Source of the DNA: an uncultured Collinsella sp.
GTDB taxonomy: Bacteria; Actinomycetota; Coriobacteriia; Coriobacteriales; Coriobacteriaceae
DNA length: 30,788 bases
Direction: 5' to 3'
Assembly: GCA_958435545.1 (NCBI GenBank)
Contig: CAUBGU010000011.1
Coordinates: forward strand, 1-30,788
Part shown: in pieces, positions 1 through 6,372 of the stretch
How positions within the stretch are numbered: the first letter of the stretch is position 1
Layout of the letters: each line of letters opens with the position of its first letter
Notes under the pieces: model-generated
What the model was told of the DNA's origin: nothing
Database searches by the model: none
What the model saw: the letters and a program-made list of their open reading frames with translations, nothing else
Translations under genes and position numbers: made by a program

Positions 1-554
1 AGGCCGAGGAGATGCAGAAGTTCTACAGCGAGAACAAGTTCAACCCCATGGCTGGTTGTCTGCCGCTGTTGATTCAGATGCCTGTCCTGTTCGCCCTGTT
101 TACGCTGCTGCGTAACCTGCCGCAGTACTTTAGCGACGGCACGTTCTCGTTCTTCAACATCCTGCCTGACCTTACCACCACGCCGAGCGCTTCTTTTGCC
201 GATGGCTTTATGGTTGCGCTGCCTGCACTGGTTTGCCTGATTCTGTTCGCTGTCTTGACCCTGATTCCGCAGCTGTATATGTCTCGCAATCAGACCGGTC
301 AGCAGGCCCAGAGCATGCGCATGATGGCCGTCGTCATGACCGTCATGATGCTTTGGATGGGCTGGAGCCTGCCCGTCGGCGTTCTGCTGTACTACGATGT
401 GTCTTCTGCCTGGCAGGTTATCCAGCAGATCTTCGTGACGCAGAAGGTTATCGACAAGGCTAAGGCCGATGAGGAGGAGCGCCTCAAGAACGCTCCGCTG
501 CAGGTCGAGGTTACCCGTCGCGAGAAGAAGCCGCGTCCGCACAAGAAGAAGTAG
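1..554 (+). CDS. yidC: Membrane protein insertase YidC, C-terminal part (5' end outside window)
   Basis: This is the C-terminal part of the YidC/Oxa1/Alb3 insertase, which inserts and folds membrane proteins with or without SecYEG. The open frame is already running at the first base (codons for AEE precede the first Met at 12), so the true start lies upstream. The family signature FNPMAGCLPLLIQMP is present at the start, followed by hydrophobic segments typical of the last transmembrane helices. The tail is Lys/Arg-rich (REKKPRPHKKK), as is common in Gram-positive YidC, where it contacts the ribosome. It sits 44 bases upstream of jag, the usual partner in the rpmH-rnpA-yidC-jag cluster, which implies dnaA and oriC may lie close upstream (inference). 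Identification is firm; the full length cannot be judged. Confidence 0.95.
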   Translation, partial: AEEMQKFYSENKFNPMAGCLPLLIQMPVLFALFTLLRNLPQYFSDGTFSFFNILPDLTTTPSASFADGFMVALPALVCLILFAVLTLIPQLYMSRNQTGQQAQSMRMMAVVMTVMMLWMGWSLPVGVLLYYDVSSAWQVIQQIFVTQKVIDKAKADEEERLKNAPLQVEVTRREKKPRPHKKK

Positions 555-570
555 TGGGATAGTATTCTTA

Positions 571-584
571 TTTAGGTACCTAAC
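571..584. repeat. 14-bp repeat with 12-bp palindrome, copy 1
   Basis: TTTAGGTACCTAAC lies between yidC and jag and contains the perfect palindrome TTAGGTACCTAA (572-583). The identical 14 bases recur at 4072-4085, at the end of the jag-parB block. The function is unknown; a dimeric regulator operator is one possibility. Confidence 0.7.
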
Positions 585-598
585 TTTTGGAGTTCGTT

Positions 599-1168
599 AT
601 GTCTGAAGAGATCGTCGAGGATATGCTTGAGGAGGTTGCCCCGCGGGTCGCGGGCGATTATCCCGAGATTGCACAGCGTTACAAGGCTGGTGAAGAGCTG
701 ACCGATGAGGAGCTCGACACCATTGCCGATGTGGCTATTTCCATTCTGCGTTCCATCCTTTCGCACTTCGATGCGGCGAACTCACCCATCGATGAGTATG
801 AGGGTGACGAGGGCGAGTTGATCCTGGACGTAACTGCTCCTGATCTTGCTGTTCTCATTGGCCGTCATGGACGTACCCTCGATGCTCTTCAAGTTATGTT
901 CTCCCTGTTGGTGAGTCGCAAGCTTGGCTTTAGGTATCCGGTCATCGTCGACGTCGAAGGTTATAAGAGCCGTCGACAGGACAAGGTTGCTTCTATGGCC
1001 CAGTCCGCTGCCGAGCGCGCTATTCGCACTCATAAAAGTGTTTCCTTGCCGCCTATGAATGCCTACGAACGTCGACTGGTTCATATTGCCCTTCGTGGTA
1101 ACGATGCTGTCGACACGCATTCTGAGGGCTCTGACCCCGATCGCCATGTTGTGATTGTTGCTCGATAA
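599..1168 (+). CDS. jag: Jag/KhpB RNA-binding protein (KH and R3H domains)
   Basis: A 189-residue single-stranded nucleic-acid-binding protein of the Jag/KhpB family, which acts in the cytoplasm and in other Gram-positives affects cell elongation and RNA metabolism. The KH domain shows the GxxG loop as IGRHGRTL near residues 87-94. The R3H domain follows, with the Arg-x3-His signature at R158 and H162 (YERRLVH). The N-terminal 60 residues are acidic and do not resemble the basic Jag_N domain of longer homologues. I chose the ATG at 599 because GGAG lies six bases upstream; an in-frame TTG at 587 has no such site. The gene follows yidC, the standard context, and ends just before a strong terminator, so yidC-jag is probably the end of a transcript. 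Confidence 0.93.
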   Translation: MSEEIVEDMLEEVAPRVAGDYPEIAQRYKAGEELTDEELDTIADVAISILRSILSHFDAANSPIDEYEGDEGELILDVTAPDLAVLIGRHGRTLDALQVMFSLLVSRKLGFRYPVIVDVEGYKSRRQDKVASMAQSAAERAIRTHKSVSLPPMNAYERRLVHIALRGNDAVDTHSEGSDPDRHVVIVAR

Positions 1169-1186
1169 TCTTCTCGAGTCTATGCT

Positions 1187-1218
1187 AAGGGGACGTGGTT
1201 TCCACGTCCCCTTTTTTT
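1187..1218 (+). terminator. Rho-independent terminator after jag
   Basis: A perfect 12-bp stem (AAGGGGACGTGG with its complement at 1202-1213), a three-base loop and a run of seven T. It separates the yidC-jag transcript from rsmG and lies 46 bases before the rsmG start, so rsmG probably has its own promoter or depends on read-through. Confidence 0.92.
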
Positions 1219-1263
1219 GTCAAAAGTTCTCGATACACTGATTTTTGTCAGAAAGGAGTCGTC

Positions 1264-2001
1264 TTGTTTGTTTTAACTGATGAGCAGGCAAGCCAAATGC
1301 TGGGCCGTCTTATTTCGTATCGCAAAGACTATTCTTTGAAGGTCTCCGACGAGAGCCTTCGTGTCTGTATCAAGCATCTTGATCTTGTTCTGGAGGCCAA
1401 TAAGACTACAAATCTAACGCGCATCCTGAATGTTGATGATGCAGCCGTCCTTCATATTCTGGACTCACTTGTTTTACTGCCCTATATTGATAAAGCTCCT
1501 GAAGGTGCTTTGCTTGATATGGGTACCGGTGCTGGATTTCCAGGTATTCCGTTGACTATTGCAAGTGGGCGAAAGGCTACCTATATCGATTCCGTTGGCA
1601 AGAAAGTAGATGCTGTTAACTCCTTTGTTAGTGCGCTTAGACTCAAGCATGCTTATGCCGTTCACGATCGTCTTGAGGAATATGCTCGATCCCATAAGAA
1701 GCAATTTGCAGTTGTGACCGCCCGTGCGCTCGCACCATTACCGGTTCTCGTTGAATATGCTTCTCCTTTTCTAAAAGATGGTGGTCTCTTTGTTATTACG
1801 AAGGGGAATCCATCTGATGAAGAGTTTCAATCTGGTATTGCTGCTGCAAAGATATGCGGCTTTACCACGCTTATGACGGACGACCTTGATTTGCCGAATG
1901 GTCTGGGTCACCGTGAATTTATTATCCTTAAAAAGACTCGTCATGCCTCGGTTTCTCTTCCTCGTGCTAATGGCATGGCAAAAAAGAATCCGCTTGCCTA
2001 G
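1264..2001 (+). CDS. rsmG: 16S rRNA (guanine-N7) methyltransferase RsmG
   Basis: A 245-residue SAM-dependent methyltransferase of the RsmG/GidB family, which methylates N7 of G527 (E. coli numbering) in 16S rRNA; loss of this activity gives low-level streptomycin resistance in several bacteria. The SAM-binding motif DMGTGAGFPGIPL is at residues 85-97. Further family marks are TARALAPLP, PNGLGHREFIILKK and the C-terminal PRANGMAKKNPL. The TTG at 1264 is preferred because AAAGGAG ends five bases upstream. The longest open frame begins with a GTG at 1195, but that codon lies inside the jag terminator. The gene is A/T-richer than most of the window. It is followed directly by parS sites and parA, a common arrangement in Gram-positives. 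Confidence 0.93.
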   Translation: MFVLTDEQASQMLGRLISYRKDYSLKVSDESLRVCIKHLDLVLEANKTTNLTRILNVDDAAVLHILDSLVLLPYIDKAPEGALLDMGTGAGFPGIPLTIASGRKATYIDSVGKKVDAVNSFVSALRLKHAYAVHDRLEEYARSHKKQFAVVTARALAPLPVLVEYASPFLKDGGLFVITKGNPSDEEFQSGIAAAKICGFTTLMTDDLDLPNGLGHREFIILKKTRHASVSLPRANGMAKKNPLA

Positions 2002-2002
2002 A

Positions 2003-2018
2003 TGTTTCACGTGAAACA
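2003..2018. other. parS: parS site 1
   Basis: TGTTTCACGTGAAACA, the exact 16-bp parS consensus that nucleates ParB on origin-proximal DNA. It starts two bases after the rsmG stop codon, upstream of parA. Confidence 0.95.
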
Positions 2019-2030
2019 TAATGGATAGTG

Positions 2031-2066
2031 TCGATTGTTATGTTTCACGTGAAACATAACAATCGA
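2031..2066. repeat. 36-bp perfect palindrome centred on parS site 2
   Basis: The dyad symmetry of the central parS extends ten bases further on each side: the left arm begins TCGATTGTTA and the right arm ends TAACAATCGA. Every one of the 18 base pairs matches. The other two parS copies lack such extended symmetry. It could be a high-affinity ParB site, a site for a second protein, or simply a strong cruciform or hairpin. Confidence 0.95.
2041..2056. other. parS: parS site 2
   Basis: A perfect 16-bp TGTTTCACGTGAAACA, starting 38 bp after the start of site 1 and lying at the centre of the longer 36-bp palindrome. Confidence 0.95.
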
Positions 2067-2079
2067 TGCCGAATCGGAT

Positions 2080-2095
2080 TGTTTCACGTGAAACA
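2080..2095. other. parS: parS site 3
   Basis: A perfect 16-bp TGTTTCACGTGAAACA, starting 39 bp after site 2 and 38 bp before the parA start. The near-equal spacing of the three sites (38 and 39 bp, close to four helical turns) puts them in a fairly regular array in the rsmG-parA gap. Confidence 0.95.
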
Positions 2096-2133
2096 TCCTC
2101 CATTCAACAGCTTTAAATACACCAGGAGGGACC

Positions 2134-2934
2134 GTGGGATTTCGCGACGTTAAGCGTTCTAAGAGTGCAAAAGACACGCGTGTCATTGCTATCATCAACC
2201 AAAAAGGCGGCGTAGGTAAGTCCACCACGGCTGTAAATCTTGCAGCAGCGTTGGGTGAACTGGGCCGAAAGACGTTAATTGTCGATTTTGACCCGCAGGG
2301 TAATAGTACGAGTGGTTTTGGAATCGAAAAAGAAGAACTCGATCACTGCATCTATGATGCATTGCTGAACGATGTTCCGGCGGAATCGCTCGTTCTTGAT
2401 ACAAATTGCAATAAGGTATTTATAATCCCGGCAACTATCCAGCTTGCGGGTGCGGAAATCGAACTTGTCAGTGCGATTGCCCGTGAGACTCGCTTAAAGG
2501 ATCTGCTTGAGCCTGTTCAGGATGAGTTTGATTTTATATTCATCGATTGCCCGCCATCGCTTGGTTTGCTGACCATCAATGCGTTAACAGCAGCAGACAG
2601 TGTTTTGATTCCTATTCAATGCGAATATTACGCACTCGAAGGTGTCACAAAGCTGCTTGAATCGATGAAGATGGTTAAAACACGCCTTAATAAGAGCCTT
2701 GATACTTATGGCGTGCTCATGACTATGTACGATTCGCGTACATCGCTTTCGAACCAGGTTGTGGAAGAGGTTCAATCGTATTTTGGTGACAAGGCATTCA
2801 AGACCTTGATTCCACGCACAGTTAAAATTTCAGAAGCACCCTCGTTCGGAGAGCCAGTAATTACCTATGCGCCACAGAACAAGGGCGCAAAGGCGTATAT
2901 GAACCTTGCTAAAGAGGTGATTAAGCGTGCCTAG
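2134..2934 (+). CDS. parA: Chromosome-partitioning ATPase ParA/Soj
   Basis: A 266-residue ParA/Soj/MinD-type Walker ATPase that works with ParB and parS to segregate the origin region and, in related bacteria, to regulate DnaA. The deviant Walker A KGGVGKST is at residues 24-31, followed by IVDFDPQGNST (Walker A', about 49-59) and FIDCPPSLGLLTINAL (Walker B region). The start is a GTG preceded by AGGAGG with four bases between. The N-terminal extension of about 16 basic residues before the first strand is short, as in Soj. The gene overlaps parB by eight bases, so the two are translationally coupled. The three parS sites lie in its leader and could make it autoregulated by ParB spreading (inference). 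Confidence 0.97.
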   Translation: MGFRDVKRSKSAKDTRVIAIINQKGGVGKSTTAVNLAAALGELGRKTLIVDFDPQGNSTSGFGIEKEELDHCIYDALLNDVPAESLVLDTNCNKVFIIPATIQLAGAEIELVSAIARETRLKDLLEPVQDEFDFIFIDCPPSLGLLTINALTAADSVLIPIQCEYYALEGVTKLLESMKMVKTRLNKSLDTYGVLMTMYDSRTSLSNQVVEEVQSYFGDKAFKTLIPRTVKISEAPSFGEPVITYAPQNKGAKAYMNLAKEVIKRA

Positions 2935-3832
2935 TCCTAAGAAGCGCGGCGGCTTGGGTCGTGGTCTCAATGCACTGGTCTCAGAAGCTGAATATGAGAC
3001 TGGTGGATCTGCAGCGTCAGCATCAAATGCCGTTTCGGAAACTAAGCTTCCAATCGAAGACATCGTTCCGAACCCAAATCAGCCACGAATTCACTTCAAC
3101 GAGACCGAGCTTCGAGAGTTGAGTGAGTCAATTCAGGAGCATGGCGTTCTTCAGCCGCTTCTTGTGCGCAAGTACGGTAATGGCTATGAGATTATCGCGG
3201 GTGAGCGCCGTTATCAGGCTTCGAAACTTGCGGGTCTTGAGGAGCTCCCCGTCATCATTAAAGATGTTGATGATGAGCAGATGCTTGCACTCGCACTGAT
3301 TGAAAACCTTCAGCGCTCTGACCTTAACCCCGTCGAAGAGGCAAAGGGATATCGACAGCTCATCGATGCGAGCGGTATGACTCAAGAAGCCTTGTCAAAG
3401 GCTGTCAGCAAGTCTCGTTCCGCAATCACCAATTCGTTGCGCCTGCTTGATCTTCCAGAGGTAGTTCAGCAGATGATCTTCGAAGGCAAACTGACTGCTG
3501 GTCATGCGCGTGCAATTCTTGCGGTTCCGTATGAAGATGCGCGCATTAATCTTGCTGAGAAGGTTGTTGCAGAGGGATTGTCTGTCCGTGCGACAGAAAA
3601 TCTTGCCCCACTGTTTTCTGCCGGAGAGACGCCTAAAACACCTCGCCCTGCAACGCCTCAGTCTTTTAAGAAGGCTGCACGCGTTCTGCGTCAGGTGTTT
3701 AACACGAACGTTCGCGTCAAGAGCTCGCGCGGCAAGAATAAAATCGAGATCGAGTTTAAGGATGAGGAAGAGCTGTCTCGCATTCTTGGCGAGATGATTC
3801 AATTTGACCAGGGAGATCAGGATGAAGAATAA
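2927..3832 (+). CDS. parB: Chromosome-partitioning protein ParB/Spo0J
   Basis: A 301-residue ParB, a CTP-dependent DNA clamp that loads at parS and recruits SMC and ParA. The N-terminus has the short ParA-interacting motif KRGGLGRGLNALV (6-18). The CTPase/N-domain shows the GERRYQA motif (92-98) and ENLQRSDLNPVEEA (126-139). A helix-turn-helix follows at about 151-172, then the family's LTAGHARAIL (189-198) and a C-terminal dimerisation segment. The start is GTG with AAAGAGGTGA just upstream, inside the last codons of parA. Its downstream neighbour overlaps by 11 bases, giving a three-gene coupled operon. Confidence 0.97.
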   Translation: MPSPKKRGGLGRGLNALVSEAEYETGGSAASASNAVSETKLPIEDIVPNPNQPRIHFNETELRELSESIQEHGVLQPLLVRKYGNGYEIIAGERRYQASKLAGLEELPVIIKDVDDEQMLALALIENLQRSDLNPVEEAKGYRQLIDASGMTQEALSKAVSKSRSAITNSLRLLDLPEVVQQMIFEGKLTAGHARAILAVPYEDARINLAEKVVAEGLSVRATENLAPLFSAGETPKTPRPATPQSFKKAARVLRQVFNTNVRVKSSRGKNKIEIEFKDEEELSRILGEMIQFDQGDQDEE

Positions 3833-4076
3833 AGTTCTGACTGCTCTTGCTTTGGCTGCAACTGTAGCGGTTGGTGCGTTTGCGGGATTTAAGATCGCAA
3901 CAGACGATGAATTGCGTGGTCGTCTGCTTCGCGGAGCGCAAGATATCGTCGATACGTCCAAAAAGAAAATGGATGTTATGACTGAGGATGTCGCTATGCG
4001 TACAGCTCAGGTAACTAAGAATCCCAAGATTAATCAAGATTGGGTTAACCATCAATGGGAAAATGTAGGCTTTTAG
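3822..4076 (+). CDS. Small single-span membrane protein, YtxH-like, in the parAB operon
   Basis: An 84-residue protein with a Lys-led N-terminus (MKNKV) and one hydrophobic helix at about residues 5-22. A charged, probably helical cytoplasmic segment rich in Lys, Arg and Asp follows (ELRGRLLRGAQDIVDTSKKK). The overall form resembles YtxH-type small membrane proteins, but no diagnostic motif allows a firm family call. The ATG at 3822 has GGGAG six bases upstream and overlaps parB by 11 bases; the longer frame starting at 3804 lacks support. Translational coupling to parB suggests a role linked to the chromosome-partition machinery or simply co-expression (inference). A terminator follows. Confidence 0.75.
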   Translation: MKNKVLTALALAATVAVGAFAGFKIATDDELRGRLLRGAQDIVDTSKKKMDVMTEDVAMRTAQVTKNPKINQDWVNHQWENVGF

Positions 4077-4085
4077 GTACCTAAC
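4072..4085. repeat. 14-bp repeat with 12-bp palindrome, copy 2
   Basis: TTTAGGTACCTAAC, identical to 571-584. It overlaps the stop codon of the small parAB-operon membrane protein. The palindrome TTAGGTACCTAA is at 4073-4084. Confidence 0.7.
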
Positions 4086-4102
4086 AATTACTAGCCTTTT
4101 TT

Positions 4103-4148
4103 AAGGGGTCCTTGTCTGAACGCCAGAACAAGGACCCCTTATTTCTTT
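4103..4148 (+). terminator. Terminator of the parA-parB operon
   Basis: A long stem, AAGGGGTCCTTG with its complement ending at 4140, extends with one bulged T through TCTG/CAGA around a short loop. The ATTTCTTT tail supports plus-strand termination. Confidence 0.8.
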
Positions 4149-4200
4149 CGAAAAAGTTGTTGAACAATCGCTCGATGCGAATTAGCGATAGATATGAAAC

Positions 4201-4230
4201 AGCCCCGGTTGCAATTAAGCAACCGGGGCT
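4201..4230 (-). terminator. 12-bp inverted repeat downstream of rlmN
   Basis: AGCCCCGGTTGC (4201-4212) and its exact complement (4219-4230) flank a six-base loop, 39 bp beyond the rlmN stop on the minus strand. The following minus-strand sequence GTTTCATATC is only weakly U-rich, so it is a probable rather than textbook terminator. Confidence 0.55.
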
Positions 4231-4236
4231 GTTCGA

Positions 4237-4252
4237 TGTTTCACATGAAACG
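4237..4252. other. Degenerate parS-like site
   Basis: TGTTTCACATGAAACG matches the 16-bp parS consensus at 14 of 16 positions, including both GTTTCAC and GAAAC cores; the mismatches are at positions 9 and 16. It lies about 2.2 kb from the perfect array, between rlmN and its probable terminator. Bacterial genomes often hold extra sites with one or two mismatches, so weak ParB binding is plausible. Confidence 0.5.
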
Positions 4253-4268
4253 TTTAGGTTGGTCTCCC

Positions 4269-5321
4269 CTACGCGTTCTTCTGAACCTTGAAGCGCTGCT
4301 TGAGTTGGCCGCAAGCAGCGTCGATATCGTTGCCGCGAGAGTTACGGATCGTGGTCTCAATGCCACGGGACTCAAGACGACGCTGAAGGTCTTCAACCTT
4401 ATGAATCGGTGACGGTTTGAGAGGACTGCCCTCGATATCGTTGAGCTGGATCAGGTTGACGTGGCACAGCGTGCCCTCGCAGAAGTCGCAGAGCGCCTGC
4501 ATCTCGGGGTTGGTGTCATTGACGCCCTCGATCATGGCGTATTCGTATGTCGGACGGCGGCCGGTCTTTTCGGTGTAGAGCTGAAGGGCCTCGTGAAGGC
4601 GCAAAAGCGTGTACTTCTTAACGCCCGGCATGAGCTTATTGCGCGTGGACTGAATGGCAGAGTGCAGCGAGACGGCGAGCGTGAACTGCTCGGGAATGTC
4701 GGCAAACTTGCGAATACCAGGAATGACGCCGCTGGTGGAGACAGTGAGATGACGTGCTCCAATACCGATTCCATCGGGGTCATTAAGAATACGCAGTGCC
4801 TTGAGGACCTCGTCGTAGTTGGCGAAAGGCTCACCCTGGCCCATGAACACGACGCTCGTCGCGCGCTCACCAAAGTCGTTGGAAACATGCAGTACCTGGT
4901 CAACGATCTCTTGAGCGGTCAGTGAGCGCTTGAGGCCGTTCAGACCGGTAGCGCAAAAAGCGCAGCCCATACCACAGCCGGCTTGGGTAGATACGCAGAC
5001 AGACAGCTTGTTGCGACGAGGCATGCCGACGGTCTCGACGGAGATACCGTCGTGGTACTCGAGTAGGTATTTACGAGAGCCATCCTTAGACACCTGCTTG
5101 GCGAGCTCGGTCGGCGTGTCGAAGGCAAATGCCTCCTTCAGCTGCTCGCGGAAGGCCTTGGGAAGGTTGGTCATGTCATCAAACGAACAAACGTTCTTCT
5201 CAAAAACCCATTCGATGAGCTGCTTTGCGCGAAAAGCGGGTTGGCCGAGTTCGGCGACAAGTTCGCGAATATCGTTTTGGCTCAAGTCGCGAATGTCTTG
5301 AGATTTAGTCCTGGGATTCAT
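4269..5321 (-). CDS. rlmN: Dual-specificity RlmN radical-SAM methyltransferase
   Basis: A 350-residue radical-SAM enzyme that adds a methyl group to C2 of A2503 in 23S rRNA and, in studied homologues, of A37 in some tRNAs. The [4Fe-4S] motif CxxxCxxC is at C116, C120 and C123 (GCGMGCAFCATG). The second catalytic cysteine of the RlmN/Cfr family is in DIDAACGQL (C337). Other marks are VVFMGQGEPFANYD and SLHSAIQSTRNKLMP. Length is normal for RlmN. The ATG at 5321 has GAAAGG a few bases upstream. The gene is divergent from ddl and stands alone on the minus strand. Cfr-type resistance is unlikely, since chromosomal location and sequence fit the housekeeping RlmN. Confidence 0.95.
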   Translation of the reverse strand: MNPRTKSQDIRDLSQNDIRELVAELGQPAFRAKQLIEWVFEKNVCSFDDMTNLPKAFREQLKEAFAFDTPTELAKQVSKDGSRKYLLEYHDGISVETVGMPRRNKLSVCVSTQAGCGMGCAFCATGLNGLKRSLTAQEIVDQVLHVSNDFGERATSVVFMGQGEPFANYDEVLKALRILNDPDGIGIGARHLTVSTSGVIPGIRKFADIPEQFTLAVSLHSAIQSTRNKLMPGVKKYTLLRLHEALQLYTEKTGRRPTYEYAMIEGVNDTNPEMQALCDFCEGTLCHVNLIQLNDIEGSPLKPSPIHKVEDLQRRLESRGIETTIRNSRGNDIDAACGQLKQRFKVQKNA

Positions 5322-5336
5322 GGAAGCCTTTCGATT

Positions 5337-5366
5337 TTGGGGAAACGTAGAGGGTATCGCTACAAT
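5337..5366 (+). promoter_or_regulatory. Probable promoter of ddl-dinG
   Basis: TTGGGG (5337-5342), an 18-base spacer and TACAAT (5361-5366), 41 bases before the ddl start. The same TTGGG/TACAAT style occurs in front of tRNA-Lys in this window. Confidence 0.6.
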
Positions 5367-5406
5367 ATGGTATCAGCTGCAGAAATTATAGAGGAGGAGT
5401 CTGCCC

Positions 5407-6372
5407 ATGCCGGGTAAAAGCCTAGAGAACATGCACGTAGCGGTCTTGGCGGGCGGCCATTCCGCCGAACGCGAGATTTCGCTCAATTCTGGAAAGAATG
5501 TCGTGGTGGCACTGAAGGAGGCCGGCTACACCTCGGTGGAGCTGCTCGACACCGCCGCCGATGGCTTTATGGTGACTATGGCGACCGGTGGCTTCGACGT
5601 GGCGTTTATCGCCATGCACGGCGCCGGCGGCGAGGATGGCGCCATGCAGGGGGCCATGGAGACGCTGGGTATCCCCTACACGGCGTCAGGCGTGCTCGCC
5701 AGCGCATGTGGCGCCGATAAAGAGGTTTCAAAGCTTCTGTATGCCAAGGCGGGCATCCCCATTGCCCCCGGCCTGGCGCTTGAGGCGGGCGACGAGGTCG
5801 ATATCGATCGTATCGTCGAGATTTGTGGCGAGCGGTGCTTTGTAAAGCCCGCCGTCAACGGCTCCAGCTATGGCATCTCTCTGGTCCATGAGCCCTCCGA
5901 GCTACCCGCGGCAATCGCCAAGGCGTTTGAGTACGGCGACAAAGTGCTGGTCGAGAAGTGCATCGAGGGTACCGAGATTACCGTCGGCGTATACGGCGAG
6001 GATGACGTGCGCGCCCTGCCGATTGTTGAGATCCGTAAGCCCGAGGACTGCGAGTTCTACGATCTGGACGTGAAGTATGTGGACCCCACGGATATCCATC
6101 GCATTCCGGCGCAGATTTCGCCCGAGAACTATGCTCGTGCTCAGGAGCTCGCCTGTGCTGCCCATAAGGCACTCGGCTGCCTGGGTATCTCGCGCAGCGA
6201 CTTTATCGTGAGCGAGGATGGCCCCGTCATCCTCGAGACCAACACGATTCCCGGCATGACCGATACGTCGCTGTATCCGGATGAGATTCGCCACACCGAT
6301 GACATGACGTTCCCACAGGTCTGTGACAGTCTGATTCGTATGGGACTTCGTCGAGCGGGCGTTGCATGCTAA
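5407..6372 (+). CDS. ddl: D-alanine--D-alanine ligase
   Basis: A 321-residue ATP-grasp ligase that joins two D-alanines for peptidoglycan precursors. Visible motifs are GGHSAEREISLNSG near the N-terminus, MHGAGGEDGAMQG, KPAVNGSSYG, EGTEITVGVYG and the C-terminal ETNTIPGMTDTSLYP, which carries metal and product-binding residues. The omega-loop reads FYDLDVKY; the Lys-Tyr pair at this place is typical of D-Ala-D-Ala enzymes, whereas D-Ala-D-Lac ligases replace the Tyr. The host is therefore predicted to make vancomycin-sensitive precursors with this enzyme. GAGGAGG precedes the ATG. The gene overlaps the next (helicase) gene by seven bases, so both are likely one transcript. Confidence 0.95.
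   Translation: MPGKSLENMHVAVLAGGHSAEREISLNSGKNVVVALKEAGYTSVELLDTAADGFMVTMATGGFDVAFIAMHGAGGEDGAMQGAMETLGIPYTASGVLASACGADKEVSKLLYAKAGIPIAPGLALEAGDEVDIDRIVEICGERCFVKPAVNGSSYGISLVHEPSELPAAIAKAFEYGDKVLVEKCIEGTEITVGVYGEDDVRALPIVEIRKPEDCEFYDLDVKYVDPTDIHRIPAQISPENYARAQELACAAHKALGCLGISRSDFIVSEDGPVILETNTIPGMTDTSLYPDEIRHTDDMTFPQVCDSLIRMGLRRAGVAC

Noticed and set aside
12..14. ATG at 12 as the start of YidC
   Set aside because: The frame is open to the window edge and the protein would lack the conserved N-terminal helices; it is an internal Met.
1195..1197. GTG at 1195 as the start of RsmG
   Set aside because: It lies within the stem of the jag terminator; the TTG at 1264 has a good ribosome-binding site.
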